Positions 25,447-35,946 of a stretch of DNA of 64,000 bases are shown in pieces. The notes below the pieces were generated by a model that did no database searches, was not told the DNA's origin, and saw only the letters and a program-made list of their open reading frames with translations. The DNA is from an uncultured Bacteroidales bacterium (GTDB lineage: Bacteria; Bacteroidota; Bacteroidia; Bacteroidales; UBA932), in the NCBI GenBank assembly GCA_946405435.1, contig CAMJHF010000015.1:1-64000 (forward strand), given 5' to 3'. The position numbers and the translations under genes are program-made. The number at the start of each line of letters is the position of its first letter. Positions within the stretch are counted from its first letter, which is position 1.

Positions 25447-25797
25447 ATGAAGAAAGTATTATTCATGTTGTTGGCCATGTTCCTCATGGCATCGTGTACC
25501 TCCATGCTGCCCAAGCAGTTCACGGCTCTTGCCGACAAGGTGGAAAAGAACGGAGCATCCTTCAGCAAGGAGCAGTGGGACAAGGCTTCGGAGAAATTCA
25601 ACGACCTCGTGGAGCAGTACAACCAGAACATCGACAAGTTCAACGCCGACCAGAAGAAGGAAATCAATTCTGCCATCGGCCGTTTCCAGGCTGCATCCAT
25701 AAAGGCCGGTCTGGGCGAGGTCGGCAAGTCCATAGAGGGCGTCCTGGAGGGCGCGAAGGGCTTCCTGGAGGGCCTGGGCGGCGACAAAGAAGAATAA
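25447..25797 (+). CDS. Small helical lipoprotein (DUF6565-like)
   Basis: MKKVLFMLLAMFLMASCTSMLPKQFTALADKVEKNGASFSKEQWDKASEKFNDLVEQYNQN. Confidence 0.6.
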   Translation: MKKVLFMLLAMFLMASCTSMLPKQFTALADKVEKNGASFSKEQWDKASEKFNDLVEQYNQNIDKFNADQKKEINSAIGRFQAASIKAGLGEVGKSIEGVLEGAKGFLEGLGGDKEE

Positions 25798-25804
25798 TCC
25801 GGCC

Positions 25805-28800
25805 ATGAAGAGAATGTTGTTGGCGGCGGCCTCGTGCTCGCTGCTTTGTATTTCGTTGCTTTCCCAGGAAACACCCCGCTGGCTTCGCCGGAGCGCCATA
25901 TCGCCCGACGGAAGCACGGTAGCATTCTGTTATCAGGGCGACATTTTTACGGTCAGCTCCAAGGGAGGCGAAGCGCGCCAGATAACAAGTTCCCCGGCCT
26001 ATGAATCCAACCCCCTGTGGAGCACGGACGGAAAAACCCTGGTGTTCAGCTCCTTCCGGGAGGACAGCAAGGATGTCTGGGCCGTTCCTTCGACAGGCGG
26101 AACCCCCACGCGTCTCACTACCTTCCAGGGCGCCGAGACGCCGCTGGCCGTGACCTCCGGCGGAGATGTGCTCTTCGCCGCCAACATCCTTCCGGGCCCT
26201 GCAAGCTCGGATTTTCCGGGCGAGCCCCAGCTCTACAAGGTCAGCCTTCGCGGCGGGCGTGAGGAAATGGTGACGTCCCTTACGGTCTCGGAAATCAGCG
26301 TCTCTTCCGACGGCACCATTCTATACGAGGATTACAAGGGCTACGAGGACCCCATGCGCAAGCATCACACCTCCTCCGTGACCCGCGACGTATGGTGCTA
26401 CCGTGGTGCCGTACCCTTCAGCGCCGACGGTACCTTCACCAAGCTCAGCACATTCAAGGGCGAGAACCGCAACCCCGTATTCGCCCCGGACGGCAAGTCT
26501 TACTATTATCTGAGCGAGCAGGGAGGCAATTTCAATGTGTGGAAGGCCCCTCTGGACGCTTCTTCGCAACCCCTGCAGGTCAGTGCCATGCCCGTCCACC
26601 CCGTGCGATACCTGAGCGTGTCGGCGGACGGCCTGCTGCTGTACTCCTGGAACGGCGACCTGTACACCCAGCGTGAGGGCTCCGACCCTGTGAAACTTGA
26701 CATCACCGTGGCAAAGGACAAGACGGTCAAGGACAAGATCCGCCGCACCGTCTCTTCCGGCGCCAGCGACATGGCGGTATCTTCCAACGGCAAGGAGATT
26801 GCCATAGAGTCCCGGGGCGACATCTTCGTCACCTCCACCGACTACAAAGTGACCCGCCGCATCACCTGCACGCCCGGGCGCGAGAGGGGCGTATGCTTCT
26901 CCGCCGACGGCCGCGAACTATACTACGCCGCCGAGCGTGACGGCTGCTGGGGAATATGGAAAACCAGCCTTAACTCCAAGAAAGACAAGTACTTCACCTA
27001 TACATTCGACTTCAGCGAGGAGCGCGTGACCGCCCCCGGAGTCACATGCACGGGCCCGGCGGTATCGCCCGACGGCAAGTACCTCGCCTTCTTCCAGGAC
27101 CGTATAAACATAGTCGTCAAGGACCTCAAGTCCGGCAAGGAGAAGACAGTGCTCGAGGGCGCCTTCTACTCATATCGCGACGGAGACATGAGTTTTGAGT
27201 GGAGTCCGGACAGCCGCTATATCCTCAGCGATTATCAGGCGGGCGGCGGCTGGAACAATTCCGACGTGGCCCTCGTGGACGTGGAGAGCGGCGAGGTTAC
27301 CAACCTTACCCGCAGCGGCTACACCGATTCTGGTTTCCGCTGGGCCCTGGGCGGCAAGGCCATGACATGGACATCCGACAAGGCAGGCTACCGCAGCCAC
27401 GGCAGCTGGGGCGCCGAGCGCGACATCTACATCATGTTCTTCGACGGCGAGGCCTACTACAAGTTCACCCGCGACAAAGATGACGACGGCATAGAGAAAC
27501 TCCTCTCCGAGGACGACAAGAAGCTCCAGAAAAAAGAAGCCAAAGACAGCATCAAGGCCGAAAAGGGCAAGATTGACAAGCTGGCCCTCGACCTGGACAA
27601 CCGCGCCGACCGTATCATCCGCCTTACCGGAGCCCCTGGCCGCATAGGCGACCATTACCTGACGCCCGACGGCACCAAGTTGTTGTACGTCCAGCGTCTC
27701 GAGAAGGGCTACGACCTTTGCCAGCTGGATGTCAAGAGCCGTTCGGTCAAGGTGCTCGAGAAAGGCTTCAACGGCGGTTTTTACCCTTCGCCGGACGGCA
27801 AGTCGCTGTATGCGATAGGCATGCAGTCAATCAAGAAACTCGATCCCTCCACCGGCAAGGGCACTCCCGTCACTTTCTCCGACGACTATGACTACTATCC
27901 CGCCGCCGAGCGCGAATACATGCTTTCCCACGCCTGGAAGCAGGTCAAGGAGAAGTTCTATGACTCTTCTATCCATGGCATAGACTGGGACGGCTTCTAT
28001 GCCAATTATGCCACGTTCCTCCCGTACATCGACAACAACTACGACTTCACCGAGCTGATGTCCGAGATGCTGGGCGAGCTTAACGCTTCCCACACCGGAG
28101 CCCGCTACCGCACCATGTCCAGCGGTGGCGCCGGCCGCCTCGGCGTGCTCTACGACGACAGTTATTCAGGCCCCGGGCTCAAGATTCTTGAGATCCTTCC
28201 CGAGAGCCGCCTTGCGCAGGTCAAGCCCGACCTTGCCGCCGGCGACATCATCACCTCTATCGACGGGGTTGAGATCAAGGCTGGAACTCCCTGGTACGAG
28301 GCCCTTGCCTACAAGGTGAACAAGAAAACAGTCATCAGCATACGCAGCGGAAAGAAAGACACCACCGTAACCGTAAAGCCGGCTTCCTCGGACGCCTCCG
28401 GCCTGTACAAGCGCTGGATAAGACAGCGCGAGAAGCTTGTCGAGACCCTTTCCGGCGGCCGCATCGGCTATGTGCACGTCAAAGGGATGGATTCGGACAG
28501 TTTCCGCGAGGTGTACTCCAACGCCCTGGGCAAATACCGCGGCTGCGAGGCCCTCATAGTGGACACCCGTCACAACGGCGGAGGCTGGCTCCACGACGAC
28601 CTTGCCACATTCCTTGGCGGAAAGGCCTACATAGACTATGTTCCCCGCGGCCAGTACATCGGTACCGACCCCTACAACAAGTGGAACAAGCCTTCCTGCG
28701 TGATTATAGGCGAGGACAACTACTCCGACGCATCCGGCTTCCCTTATGTCTACAGGCAGCTGGGAATCGGCAAACTGGTCGGAGCTCCCGTGCCGGGCAC

Positions 28801-29020
28801 CATGACTGCAGTCTGGTGGGAAACCCAGATCGACCCGACCATAGTGTTTGGAATACCGGAAGTTACGTCCGTCAGCCGTTCCGACGGCAGCATCCTGGAG
28901 AACCAGGAAATAGAGCCTGACATCCCCGTGTCCAACGACCCTGCCTCGATTATCAGGGGAGAGGACAAGCAGATCGAGGCCGCTGTGGCGGAACTGCTGA
29001 GCCAGCTCGATAATAAATAA
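25805..29020 (+). CDS. Tricorn-like S41 family protease with N-terminal beta-propeller
   Basis: Repeated SPDGSTVAF/SPDGKYLAFF propeller motifs; PDZ; GGGWLHDDLATFLGGK and GEDNYSDASGFPYVYRQLGIGKLVG. Confidence 0.92.
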   Translation: MKRMLLAAASCSLLCISLLSQETPRWLRRSAISPDGSTVAFCYQGDIFTVSSKGGEARQITSSPAYESNPLWSTDGKTLVFSSFREDSKDVWAVPSTGGTPTRLTTFQGAETPLAVTSGGDVLFAANILPGPASSDFPGEPQLYKVSLRGGREEMVTSLTVSEISVSSDGTILYEDYKGYEDPMRKHHTSSVTRDVWCYRGAVPFSADGTFTKLSTFKGENRNPVFAPDGKSYYYLSEQGGNFNVWKAPLDASSQPLQVSAMPVHPVRYLSVSADGLLLYSWNGDLYTQREGSDPVKLDITVAKDKTVKDKIRRTVSSGASDMAVSSNGKEIAIESRGDIFVTSTDYKVTRRITCTPGRERGVCFSADGRELYYAAERDGCWGIWKTSLNSKKDKYFTYTFDFSEERVTAPGVTCTGPAVSPDGKYLAFFQDRINIVVKDLKSGKEKTVLEGAFYSYRDGDMSFEWSPDSRYILSDYQAGGGWNNSDVALVDVESGEVTNLTRSGYTDSGFRWALGGKAMTWTSDKAGYRSHGSWGAERDIYIMFFDGEAYYKFTRDKDDDGIEKLLSEDDKKLQKKEAKDSIKAEKGKIDKLALDLDNRADRIIRLTGAPGRIGDHYLTPDGTKLLYVQRLEKGYDLCQLDVKSRSVKVLEKGFNGGFYPSPDGKSLYAIGMQSIKKLDPSTGKGTPVTFSDDYDYYPAAEREYMLSHAWKQVKEKFYDSSIHGIDWDGFYANYATFLPYIDNNYDFTELMSEMLGELNASHTGARYRTMSSGGAGRLGVLYDDSYSGPGLKILEILPESRLAQVKPDLAAGDIITSIDGVEIKAGTPWYEALAYKVNKKTVISIRSGKKDTTVTVKPASSDASGLYKRWIRQREKLVETLSGGRIGYVHVKGMDSDSFREVYSNALGKYRGCEALIVDTRHNGGGWLHDDLATFLGGKAYIDYVPRGQYIGTDPYNKWNKPSCVIIGEDNYSDASGFPYVYRQLGIGKLVGAPVPGTMTAVWWETQIDPTIVFGIPEVTSVSRSDGSILENQEIEPDIPVSNDPASIIRGEDKQIEAAVAELLSQLDNK

Positions 29021-29071
29021 TGAAGCAAAAAATGACTATTTTTGCAGACTGAAACAAATATGTCAAAATAA

Positions 29072-29791
29072 ATGAAAAAGCTATTTCTGACAATCATCCT
29101 TGCAGTCTTTGCGGCCGGTGCAGCTCATGCACAGTTCTTTTACGGCCTTCAGTTCGGCATTTATTCCGATACCAGCGCCGCCCAGCTCAACGAACAGGGA
29201 AGCGAACTTGTCCCCGGAGGTTCGTCGTTCAATTATACAGTCAAGCCCAGCGTGGGCTATTATTTCTCCCCGCGTCTGGTAGCCGGCGTCAAGTTCGCAT
29301 ATACCAACTGCGCCCGCAACCGTGCAGAATCAGGCCAGATGGTTTCTTCTATCAACAGCATTGCCCTGAACATTCTGCTGGGCAACGGTCTGGATACCGA
29401 CTATCAGTCATGGAAGATTTCGCCCTATGTCCGCTATCAGCTCTTTTCGCTGCTGTCCGACAAGCTTAACATCTGGGCCGAGATTGACGGCTACTACGGC
29501 TCCAAAACTTTCCGCCAGGAAGACGGGACGCTGAACCCCAAGAGCCGCAAGAGCATCTACGGAGTTGAGCTTCACCCTCTTGTGAGCTACGACATAACTC
29601 CCAATTTCATGGTCTATACTTCCCTCGACATCCTGTCGTTCAACTGGGAAGGCACCAGCCAGAACAAGTCGGTGGGCTTGTTCAGCGACGAGACCCAGAC
29701 TGTGCATGAGAACACCTTCGTCCTTCAGTCAGTTCCCCTGATGGCCGTTGCCAAGGGCATCCTCAATATCGGCATTATCCGCAGGTTCTAG
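29072..29791 (+). CDS. Outer-membrane beta-barrel protein
   Basis: Signal peptide, alternating strands, terminal IRRF. Confidence 0.7.
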   Translation: MKKLFLTIILAVFAAGAAHAQFFYGLQFGIYSDTSAAQLNEQGSELVPGGSSFNYTVKPSVGYYFSPRLVAGVKFAYTNCARNRAESGQMVSSINSIALNILLGNGLDTDYQSWKISPYVRYQLFSLLSDKLNIWAEIDGYYGSKTFRQEDGTLNPKSRKSIYGVELHPLVSYDITPNFMVYTSLDILSFNWEGTSQNKSVGLFSDETQTVHENTFVLQSVPLMAVAKGILNIGIIRRF

Positions 29792-30618
29792 TGAAAAAGG
29801 CTGGCAAATATCTATTGGGCGTCCTTGCCGTGGCGGGGGGAGTGTATTACTTCACCGCCGGCGGGGGCTCCGGCGAGCAGCAGACCGCCCAGGCCCCTGC
29901 AGAAGAGGTGCAACAGTCGTCGCTTCCGGGGATGGAGATTCCATCCAAGGTCCCCGGCGGGAGGATTGTGCGGCACGGCGCCTACGTCACCTCCTACAAC
30001 ACGCAGACCCTGATACCCGACTGGGTGGCTTATGAGCTCACGGCCGAGGAGACGGAAGGCCGCCGCGAGCGCGACGGAATCGAGTTCCGTATGGATCCCG
30101 ACCTCAAAGGCTGCACCCAGGCGATGCGCGAAGACTACAGCGGTTCCGGCTGGACCAAAGGTCATCTGATGCCTGCCGCGGACGCCGCCTTCAGCAGCAG
30201 TACGATGGCGGAAACGTTCTATTTCACGAATATCTGCCCCCAGAACGAGGTGCTCAATGCCGGAGACTGGCAGTATCTCGAGAAGCGCGTGCGCAGCTGG
30301 GCCGGACGCTACGGCAGCGTATGGGTGGCTACGGGGCCTATCGTGGGCGAGAACCGCTACGGCACCATAGGCGACCGCAACGTGGTAGTGCCGGATTCCT
30401 TCTTCAAGGCCCTGATGATACGCCGCAAGGACGGCTCCTACAGCTCGATAGCCTTCGTCATGGACAATGATGAAGACCGCTACTACCTCAAGGACTGCTA
30501 TATGAGCGTAGATGAGCTTGAGGCGCTTACCGGCTTTGACTTTTTCCCTGCCCTGGACGACAAAATAGAAGAAAAGGTGGAATCGAGTGTCCGCCTGTCC
30601 GACTGGGGCATACGTTAA
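29791..30618 (+). CDS. DNA/RNA non-specific endonuclease (NUC1 family), GTG start
   Basis: SGWTKGHLMPAADAAFSSSTMAETFYFTNICPQNEVLNAGDWQYLEKRVRSWA. Confidence 0.88.
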   Translation: MKKAGKYLLGVLAVAGGVYYFTAGGGSGEQQTAQAPAEEVQQSSLPGMEIPSKVPGGRIVRHGAYVTSYNTQTLIPDWVAYELTAEETEGRRERDGIEFRMDPDLKGCTQAMREDYSGSGWTKGHLMPAADAAFSSSTMAETFYFTNICPQNEVLNAGDWQYLEKRVRSWAGRYGSVWVATGPIVGENRYGTIGDRNVVVPDSFFKALMIRRKDGSYSSIAFVMDNDEDRYYLKDCYMSVDELEALTGFDFFPALDDKIEEKVESSVRLSDWGIR

Positions 30619-30632
30619 TACTTTTTTTGTTT

Positions 30633-31340
30633 ATGGCTAAAGTACCTACTCCTCACATCGGTGCGCAGCATGGCGAAATCGCCCAGACCGTAATCATGTC
30701 CGGCGATCCTCTGCGCGCCCAGTTCATGGCGGAAAATTTCCTCGATAGTCCCGTGCAGTTCAATAGTGTCCGCGGCATGCTCGGCTATACCGGCACCTAC
30801 GGCGGCAAGCGCGTGAGCGTCATGGGGCACGGCATGGGAATCCCGTCCATCGGCATTTACACCTACGAACTCTATAATTTCTACGGTGTCAAGACCATCA
30901 TACGCGTGGGCTCTTGCGGAGCCTACAGCAAGGATCTTAACATAGGCGACCTGATTATCGCACAGGGAGCCTGCACGGATTCCAATTACGGCAGGCAGTT
31001 CAACCTGGCGGGCACTTTCGCCCCCATAGGCGATTTTGAGCTCATACGGCGTGCCGTCGATGAGTGTGAGCGCCGCGGCATCCGCTACAAGGTGGGCAAC
31101 GTTCTGTCGACCGACGTTTTCTATGCCGAGAATTCTACAGTCGAGGGCTGGCTCAAGATGGGTGTGCTCGGAGCTGAGATGGAGGCGTCCGCCCTGTACA
31201 TGAACGCCGCCCGCAGCGGCAACAGGGCCCTTGTCATCTGCACGGTGTCCGATCATGTGATCACCGGCGAGGGCACAACTTCCGAAGAACGCCGTACGGC
31301 CTTCACCGACATGATGGAGGTAGCGCTGTCGTTATTGTAG
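30633..31340 (+). CDS. deoD: Purine-nucleoside phosphorylase
   Basis: MAKVPTPHIGAQHGEIAQTVIMSGDPLRAQFMAENFLD...GMGIPSIGIYTYELYNFYGVKTIIRVGSCGAY. Confidence 0.96.
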   Translation: MAKVPTPHIGAQHGEIAQTVIMSGDPLRAQFMAENFLDSPVQFNSVRGMLGYTGTYGGKRVSVMGHGMGIPSIGIYTYELYNFYGVKTIIRVGSCGAYSKDLNIGDLIIAQGACTDSNYGRQFNLAGTFAPIGDFELIRRAVDECERRGIRYKVGNVLSTDVFYAENSTVEGWLKMGVLGAEMEASALYMNAARSGNRALVICTVSDHVITGEGTTSEERRTAFTDMMEVALSLL

Positions 31341-31362
31341 ATTTCAACCGATCCAAAGCAAC

Positions 31363-31412
31363 AAAAAAGCAGCAACCGGACACCCGCCGAGTTGCTGCTT
31401 TGCTATTTTTGT
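31363..31412 (+). terminator. Terminator after deoD
   Basis: AAGCAGCAAC...GTTGCTGCTT stem followed by TGCTATTTTTG. Confidence 0.75.
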
Positions 31413-31421
31413 TTATTCGAA

Positions 31422-32474
31422 TCAGAACTTATGGAACAAGACGCTGTCGTAGTAGATGGAGAGTCCGTTGTCGGCGTTGAGCTTGATATTGTCTTCCTGG
31501 GCGGTGAGCAGCAGGCAGATTTCAGCCTCGTTGACAAGATGGTTGGTGCTGTTGTCGGTCACGGACACGGTGATGTCGGTGGTCTTGGGGCTGGCCTTGG
31601 AACCTGCCACTATAGGGGTGCTGAGCTCTGCCGAAACTCCCTGTGCGGACTGGCCGGCTGCAGTGATCGTGAAGGGCATGGAGTTGGTGACGCTGCACTT
31701 CACGTCATACTTGGAAGCCTTGAGCGAGTACTTTGCAAGGTCGAGGCCGAGATCGATGAAAGATTTGGTAATCTTGATGGTGGTGCCCTTTATGATGGTG
31801 ACAGGGAAGAGGAGAGTAGCGTCAGCGGAAATTGTGACGTTCTCTGCCTTTGTCTCAGCCGCTTTTGTGACAATCAGCTTGCCCGACAGGTCAACCCTGA
31901 TGGGAGAAGCGTAGCAGGTGCCTTTCAGGGCGTCCTTGACGGAGCCTTCATCGACAGAGGCCACCACGTCGGCAGGCTTTGCCGGAGTGGCAATGGGATC
32001 TTTGATGATGATTTTGTAGCTTTTGGCGTTGCCGGGAACTATGGCGTTGAATTTGATTTTGGAGGATGCCTTGGTCACGGGGGCTGCCTCGATGGTTCCG
32101 GAAACGGTCATTTTCTCGGGTGAGGGATTGTCGATGATGAGGATTATCTGACCATCGGTAGAAGCCGCTTTTTCCACGACTGTGGGGGCGTCGGGCACGG
32201 AGAATACAAGGTCGCCGATCTTGGTGTCCGCCGAGGAGTTGAGTTCTACTTTCTTCGAAATTTTCTCGTCGGCATTGTAGCCGAGCATGAGGTTTCCGCT
32301 TTCGTCGGTGCTGAAGTTCTTGCCGGAATTAATGTCGAAAAGCTTGGAGGAAGAGACGCTCTGGGTGTCGTCTATAACTTTAGGGACATCAACGTCGAAT
32401 TTGTTGATGATGTTGCAGGAGACGGCAGCCATGGCCGAAACCGCCAGCATAAGTGCATAATTCCTGATTTTCAT
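31422..32474 (-). CDS. Hypothetical lipoprotein
   Basis: MKIRNYALMLAVSAMAAVSCNIINKFDVDVPKV lipobox; Ig-like composition. Confidence 0.75.
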   Translation of the reverse strand: MKIRNYALMLAVSAMAAVSCNIINKFDVDVPKVIDDTQSVSSSKLFDINSGKNFSTDESGNLMLGYNADEKISKKVELNSSADTKIGDLVFSVPDAPTVVEKAASTDGQIILIIDNPSPEKMTVSGTIEAAPVTKASSKIKFNAIVPGNAKSYKIIIKDPIATPAKPADVVASVDEGSVKDALKGTCYASPIRVDLSGKLIVTKAAETKAENVTISADATLLFPVTIIKGTTIKITKSFIDLGLDLAKYSLKASKYDVKCSVTNSMPFTITAAGQSAQGVSAELSTPIVAGSKASPKTTDITVSVTDNSTNHLVNEAEICLLLTAQEDNIKLNADNGLSIYYDSVLFHKF

Positions 32475-32565
32475 ATCATTGAAGTTTAATCGAAAATTCT
32501 TGTCGTCAAAGCACAAATATACGATAAATGCCTTAAAAACAAAAAAAATCCGTAGATTTGCATAA

Positions 32566-33324
32566 ATGTCCGCAGTCCTCAAATACATTATCATACTGCT
32601 CGGCGCCCTGACTGTGGCATTCCTGGTATGGAAAGCTTTCATACAGGGCAGCAAAAGAGATCTCGACAAGAGCCGCCGCCGCAACGAGGAGCTGGAAAAG
32701 CAGCTCCAGGACCTCCAGCGCAGGCTGGACGAGCTCAGCCACAGCCCCCTCAACGTAACCGGCCTCACCCCGGTGCTGCACCTGGCCGTGCTCAACGTGG
32801 ACACGTCGTTTACCCGCACCTACGTGCGCGAGGACGAGCGCCGCGGCCTTAGCTTCAACGGTGCCCTGCGTGCCGATATTTGCGCCGAATACGGCGTGAA
32901 GCTCGAGGACGTGCGTTTCCGCTACGACTCTTCTTCCGACATCCTGTACATAGCCGGCTTCCGCCCCGGCATCATATCCTTTTCCCGCAAACAGCTCTCA
33001 TGGGACCTGGCCCGCACCGTTCGCAGCCGTTCCATCCTGGGCATGAGCCTCCCGCCCGTGGATGACAAGACCGCCGATGCGTTCACCCGCAAGATGACCG
33101 AACAGATAAGGGCCGAAGTGGAGAAGGAAATCGACGAGCGCAAGATCAAAGAGTTCGAGTGGCTTGAGCCGGTGGTGTCGCGCCAGGTGACCGACATTCT
33201 CCGTGCCGCCGTGTGCCGACCCAGCACAAGGATTTCCCTGTTGGAAGAACCGGCTTCCGAGGGCTTCGTAACCATAGACCGCCTGTACCGGGACAGTCTT
33301 CCTGCGAACAATCCCAACAATTAG
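32566..33324 (+). CDS. Hypothetical membrane-anchored coiled-coil protein
   Basis: N-term TM IIILLGALTVAFLVWKAF then charged coiled coil; TAGATTTG box before ATG. Confidence 0.65.
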   Translation: MSAVLKYIIILLGALTVAFLVWKAFIQGSKRDLDKSRRRNEELEKQLQDLQRRLDELSHSPLNVTGLTPVLHLAVLNVDTSFTRTYVREDERRGLSFNGALRADICAEYGVKLEDVRFRYDSSSDILYIAGFRPGIISFSRKQLSWDLARTVRSRSILGMSLPPVDDKTADAFTRKMTEQIRAEVEKEIDERKIKEFEWLEPVVSRQVTDILRAAVCRPSTRISLLEEPASEGFVTIDRLYRDSLPANNPNN

Positions 33325-33333
33325 GTATTGCGC

Positions 33334-33362
33334 CAGTTGCGCTTAAGTAGTATCTTTGCGGC
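33334..33362 (+). promoter_or_regulatory. feoAB promoter
   Basis: TTG-N20-TATCTTTG immediately upstream of the ATG at 33366. Confidence 0.6.
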
Positions 33363-33365
33363 GCA

Positions 33366-35729
33366 ATGCTGACAATCGACAAATTGGAACAAGGGGTCTC
33401 CGCCACCGTCACGCGTGTGGGCGGAGAAGGTGCGGCCCGCATGCATTTCCTGGACATGGGCCTTATTCCCGGCGCCACGCTCAAGGTGGTGGGCCGGGCG
33501 CCGCTGGGCGATCCTATCCAGCTGCAGATAAACGGTTACGCCCTTACCCTTCGCATTGCCGACGCCGCCAGAATCGAGGTCGAACCCGTGGCCGCGGGCG
33601 AGTCCGTCACGCCTTCCGGTTCCGATGACGAGGAGAGCGGCCGTAACGCATGGCTGCACGACCACAACGCCCACCCCGGCCTTGGCGAGGGAGGCAAGTA
33701 CCACTCCCGCGACCACGAGAACCCGCTTCCCAAGTCCGTACTTCTCAAATTCGCCCTTGCAGGCCAGCAGAACTGCGGCAAAACCACTCTTTTCAATGTC
33801 CTGACCGGCTCTTCCCAGCATGTGGGCAACTTTCCCGGAGTGACGGTCGACAGCAAGGACGGCCCAATACGCGGGCAGGCCGGCACTTCCATAACCGACC
33901 TCCCGGGAATCTATTCCCTGTCCCCCTACACGGCCGAGGAGATTGTCTCCCGCGAGTTCATTCTCGATCCCGGCACCAAGGGGCTCATTAATATCGTAGA
34001 CGCATCCAACATCGAAAGGAACCTTTACCTGACCCTGCAGCTCATGGAACTTGATGTGCCTATGGTATTGGCACTCAATATGATGGACGAGGTGCGAGGG
34101 AACGGCGGTTCTATTCGCATGAACGAGATGGAGCGCATCCTGGGCATTCCTGTGGTGGGCATTTCTGCCGCAAAGAACGAGGGTATAGACGAACTGGTAG
34201 AGCATGCAATGCACGTGGCGCGCTACCAGGAAACTCCCGGCCGCACCGATTTCTGCGGCAAGGACGACAACGGCGGAGCCGTGCACCGCTGCATCCACAG
34301 CGTGATGCATCTGGTCGAGGAGCGCGCCGCCCAGGCCCATATTCCGGCCCGTTTTGCCGCCACCAAGCTCATAGAGGGCGACGACTGGGTGGAGAAGGCC
34401 CTGAAACTCACTGCCGAGGAGCGGGCCACGATAGAACAGATCATCCAGGTGATGGAAAAGGAGCGCGGCATGGACCGCGCCGCAGCCATTGCCGAAATGC
34501 GTTATACTTTCATACGCAAACTTTGCGACCAGACGGTGGTCAAGCCGCACGAGAGCAAGGAATATCTACGCAGCCGGCGTATCGACAAGGTGCTCACCGG
34601 CAAATGGACGGCCATCCCCATCTTCATCTTCGTCATGGCTCTTGTGATATGGCTCACGATAGATGTCTTGGGAGCGCCGCTGCAAGGTTTGCTGGACGAT
34701 GGGATATCCGCCCTCGGCGTCGGCGCCGGCACCCTTCTGGAACGGTGGAATGTAAGCCCTGCCGTGAGGTCGCTGGTTGTCGACGCCGTGTTCGGAGGCG
34801 TGGGTTCGGTGGTGAGCTTCGTGCCCATCATCATTATCCTTTTCTTCTTCCTTTCGATGCTGGAAGACAGTGGATATATGGCGCGGGTGGCCTACGTGAC
34901 GGACAGTTTCCTTCGCAGGCTAGGCCTTTCCGGCCGCAGCATAGTGCCGCTGCTCATCGGCCTTGGGTGCTCGGTGCCGGGAGTCATGGCCTCGCGTACG
35001 CTCCCCTCGGCGCGTGACCGCCGCAAGACTATACTCCTGACTCCGTTCATGAGCTGCTCGGCCAAGCTGCCGATATATGCGTTCCTGAGCAGCGCTTTCT
35101 TCCCCGGACACGGCGGGCTGGTGCTGGTGTGCCTGTACCTGCTTTCCATCATGGTGGGAATGTGCGTCGCCCTGGCGGGCAAGTACGTTGGCGGCAGGTC
35201 CGAGGCGGCACCGTTCGTGCTCGAGCTGCCCAACTACCGCCTGCCACAGCTTCGCAACGTAGGCCATTTGCTTTGGGACAAGACCAAAGACTTCCTGCAG
35301 CGAGCGTTCACTGTCATATTCGTGGCTACGCTGGTCATATGGTTCCTCCAGACCTTCGATTTCCGCTTCAACATGGTGGATGGAGGCGAGGGGAGCATGC
35401 TGGCATGGATAGCGGGCATCCTGGCTCCGCTGTTCGCTCCGCTGGGCCTGGATGACTGGCGCATCGTGACCGCATTCATCTCCGGCTTCCTTGCCAAGGA
35501 GAGCGTGGTCTCCACCATGGAGGTGCTCGGAGTCGCCGGCTCGCTTACCGTGGCCACCGCGGTTCCCATGCTGGTCTTCTGCCTTCTGTACACCCCCTGC
35601 GTCGCGGCTATCGCCGCCGTCAAGCGCGAGCTCGGCGGCAAATGGGCGGCCTTCGTGATCGTTTTCCAGTGCCTAGTGGCCTGGATCGTGGCATTCGCCG
35701 CCTACCGCGTTGCACTCCTGCTCGTGTAA
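33366..35729 (+). CDS. feoB: Fused FeoA-FeoB ferrous iron transporter
   Basis: FeoA-like N-term, then AGQQNCGKTTLFNVLTGSSQHVGNFPGVTVDSK G1, ITDLPGIYSLSPYTAEE, polytopic C-term. Confidence 0.95.
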   Translation: MLTIDKLEQGVSATVTRVGGEGAARMHFLDMGLIPGATLKVVGRAPLGDPIQLQINGYALTLRIADAARIEVEPVAAGESVTPSGSDDEESGRNAWLHDHNAHPGLGEGGKYHSRDHENPLPKSVLLKFALAGQQNCGKTTLFNVLTGSSQHVGNFPGVTVDSKDGPIRGQAGTSITDLPGIYSLSPYTAEEIVSREFILDPGTKGLINIVDASNIERNLYLTLQLMELDVPMVLALNMMDEVRGNGGSIRMNEMERILGIPVVGISAAKNEGIDELVEHAMHVARYQETPGRTDFCGKDDNGGAVHRCIHSVMHLVEERAAQAHIPARFAATKLIEGDDWVEKALKLTAEERATIEQIIQVMEKERGMDRAAAIAEMRYTFIRKLCDQTVVKPHESKEYLRSRRIDKVLTGKWTAIPIFIFVMALVIWLTIDVLGAPLQGLLDDGISALGVGAGTLLERWNVSPAVRSLVVDAVFGGVGSVVSFVPIIIILFFFLSMLEDSGYMARVAYVTDSFLRRLGLSGRSIVPLLIGLGCSVPGVMASRTLPSARDRRKTILLTPFMSCSAKLPIYAFLSSAFFPGHGGLVLVCLYLLSIMVGMCVALAGKYVGGRSEAAPFVLELPNYRLPQLRNVGHLLWDKTKDFLQRAFTVIFVATLVIWFLQTFDFRFNMVDGGEGSMLAWIAGILAPLFAPLGLDDWRIVTAFISGFLAKESVVSTMEVLGVAGSLTVATAVPMLVFCLLYTPCVAAIAAVKRELGGKWAAFVIVFQCLVAWIVAFAAYRVALLLV

Positions 35730-35855
35730 TTTTTTTTCGGCGAAAGGTTCGTTCGTGATTATTCTCCAGAGCCTTGTGGCCTGGATTTGTGGCATTTGCC
35801 GCCTGCCGTGTTGCATTCCTTTTCGTGTGAATTGTTTCGGCGGAAGGTTCGTTGC
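35653..35855. repeat. Imperfect ~100-bp tandem duplication of the feoB 3' end
   Basis: 35653-35752 versus 35753-35855: GTGGCCTGGAT..GTGGCATT.GCCGCCT.CCG.GTTGCA.TCCT..TCGTGT.A..T..TTTCGGCG.AAGGTTCGTT. Confidence 0.85.
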
Positions 35856-35864
35856 CGGTTACGG

Positions 35865-35936
35865 TGCGGACATTCTTATGGGTGCGGACATTTCAATGAT
35901 TGCGAACATTTCCAAGGGCACGGTCATTCCTATGAG
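35865..35936. repeat. 18-bp degenerate tandem repeat, 4 units
   Basis: TGCGGACATTCTTATGGG / TGCGGACATTTCAATGAT / TGCGAACATTTCCAAGGG / CACGGTCATTCCTATGAG. Confidence 0.75.
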
Positions 35937-35946
35937 TAGTGCGATT

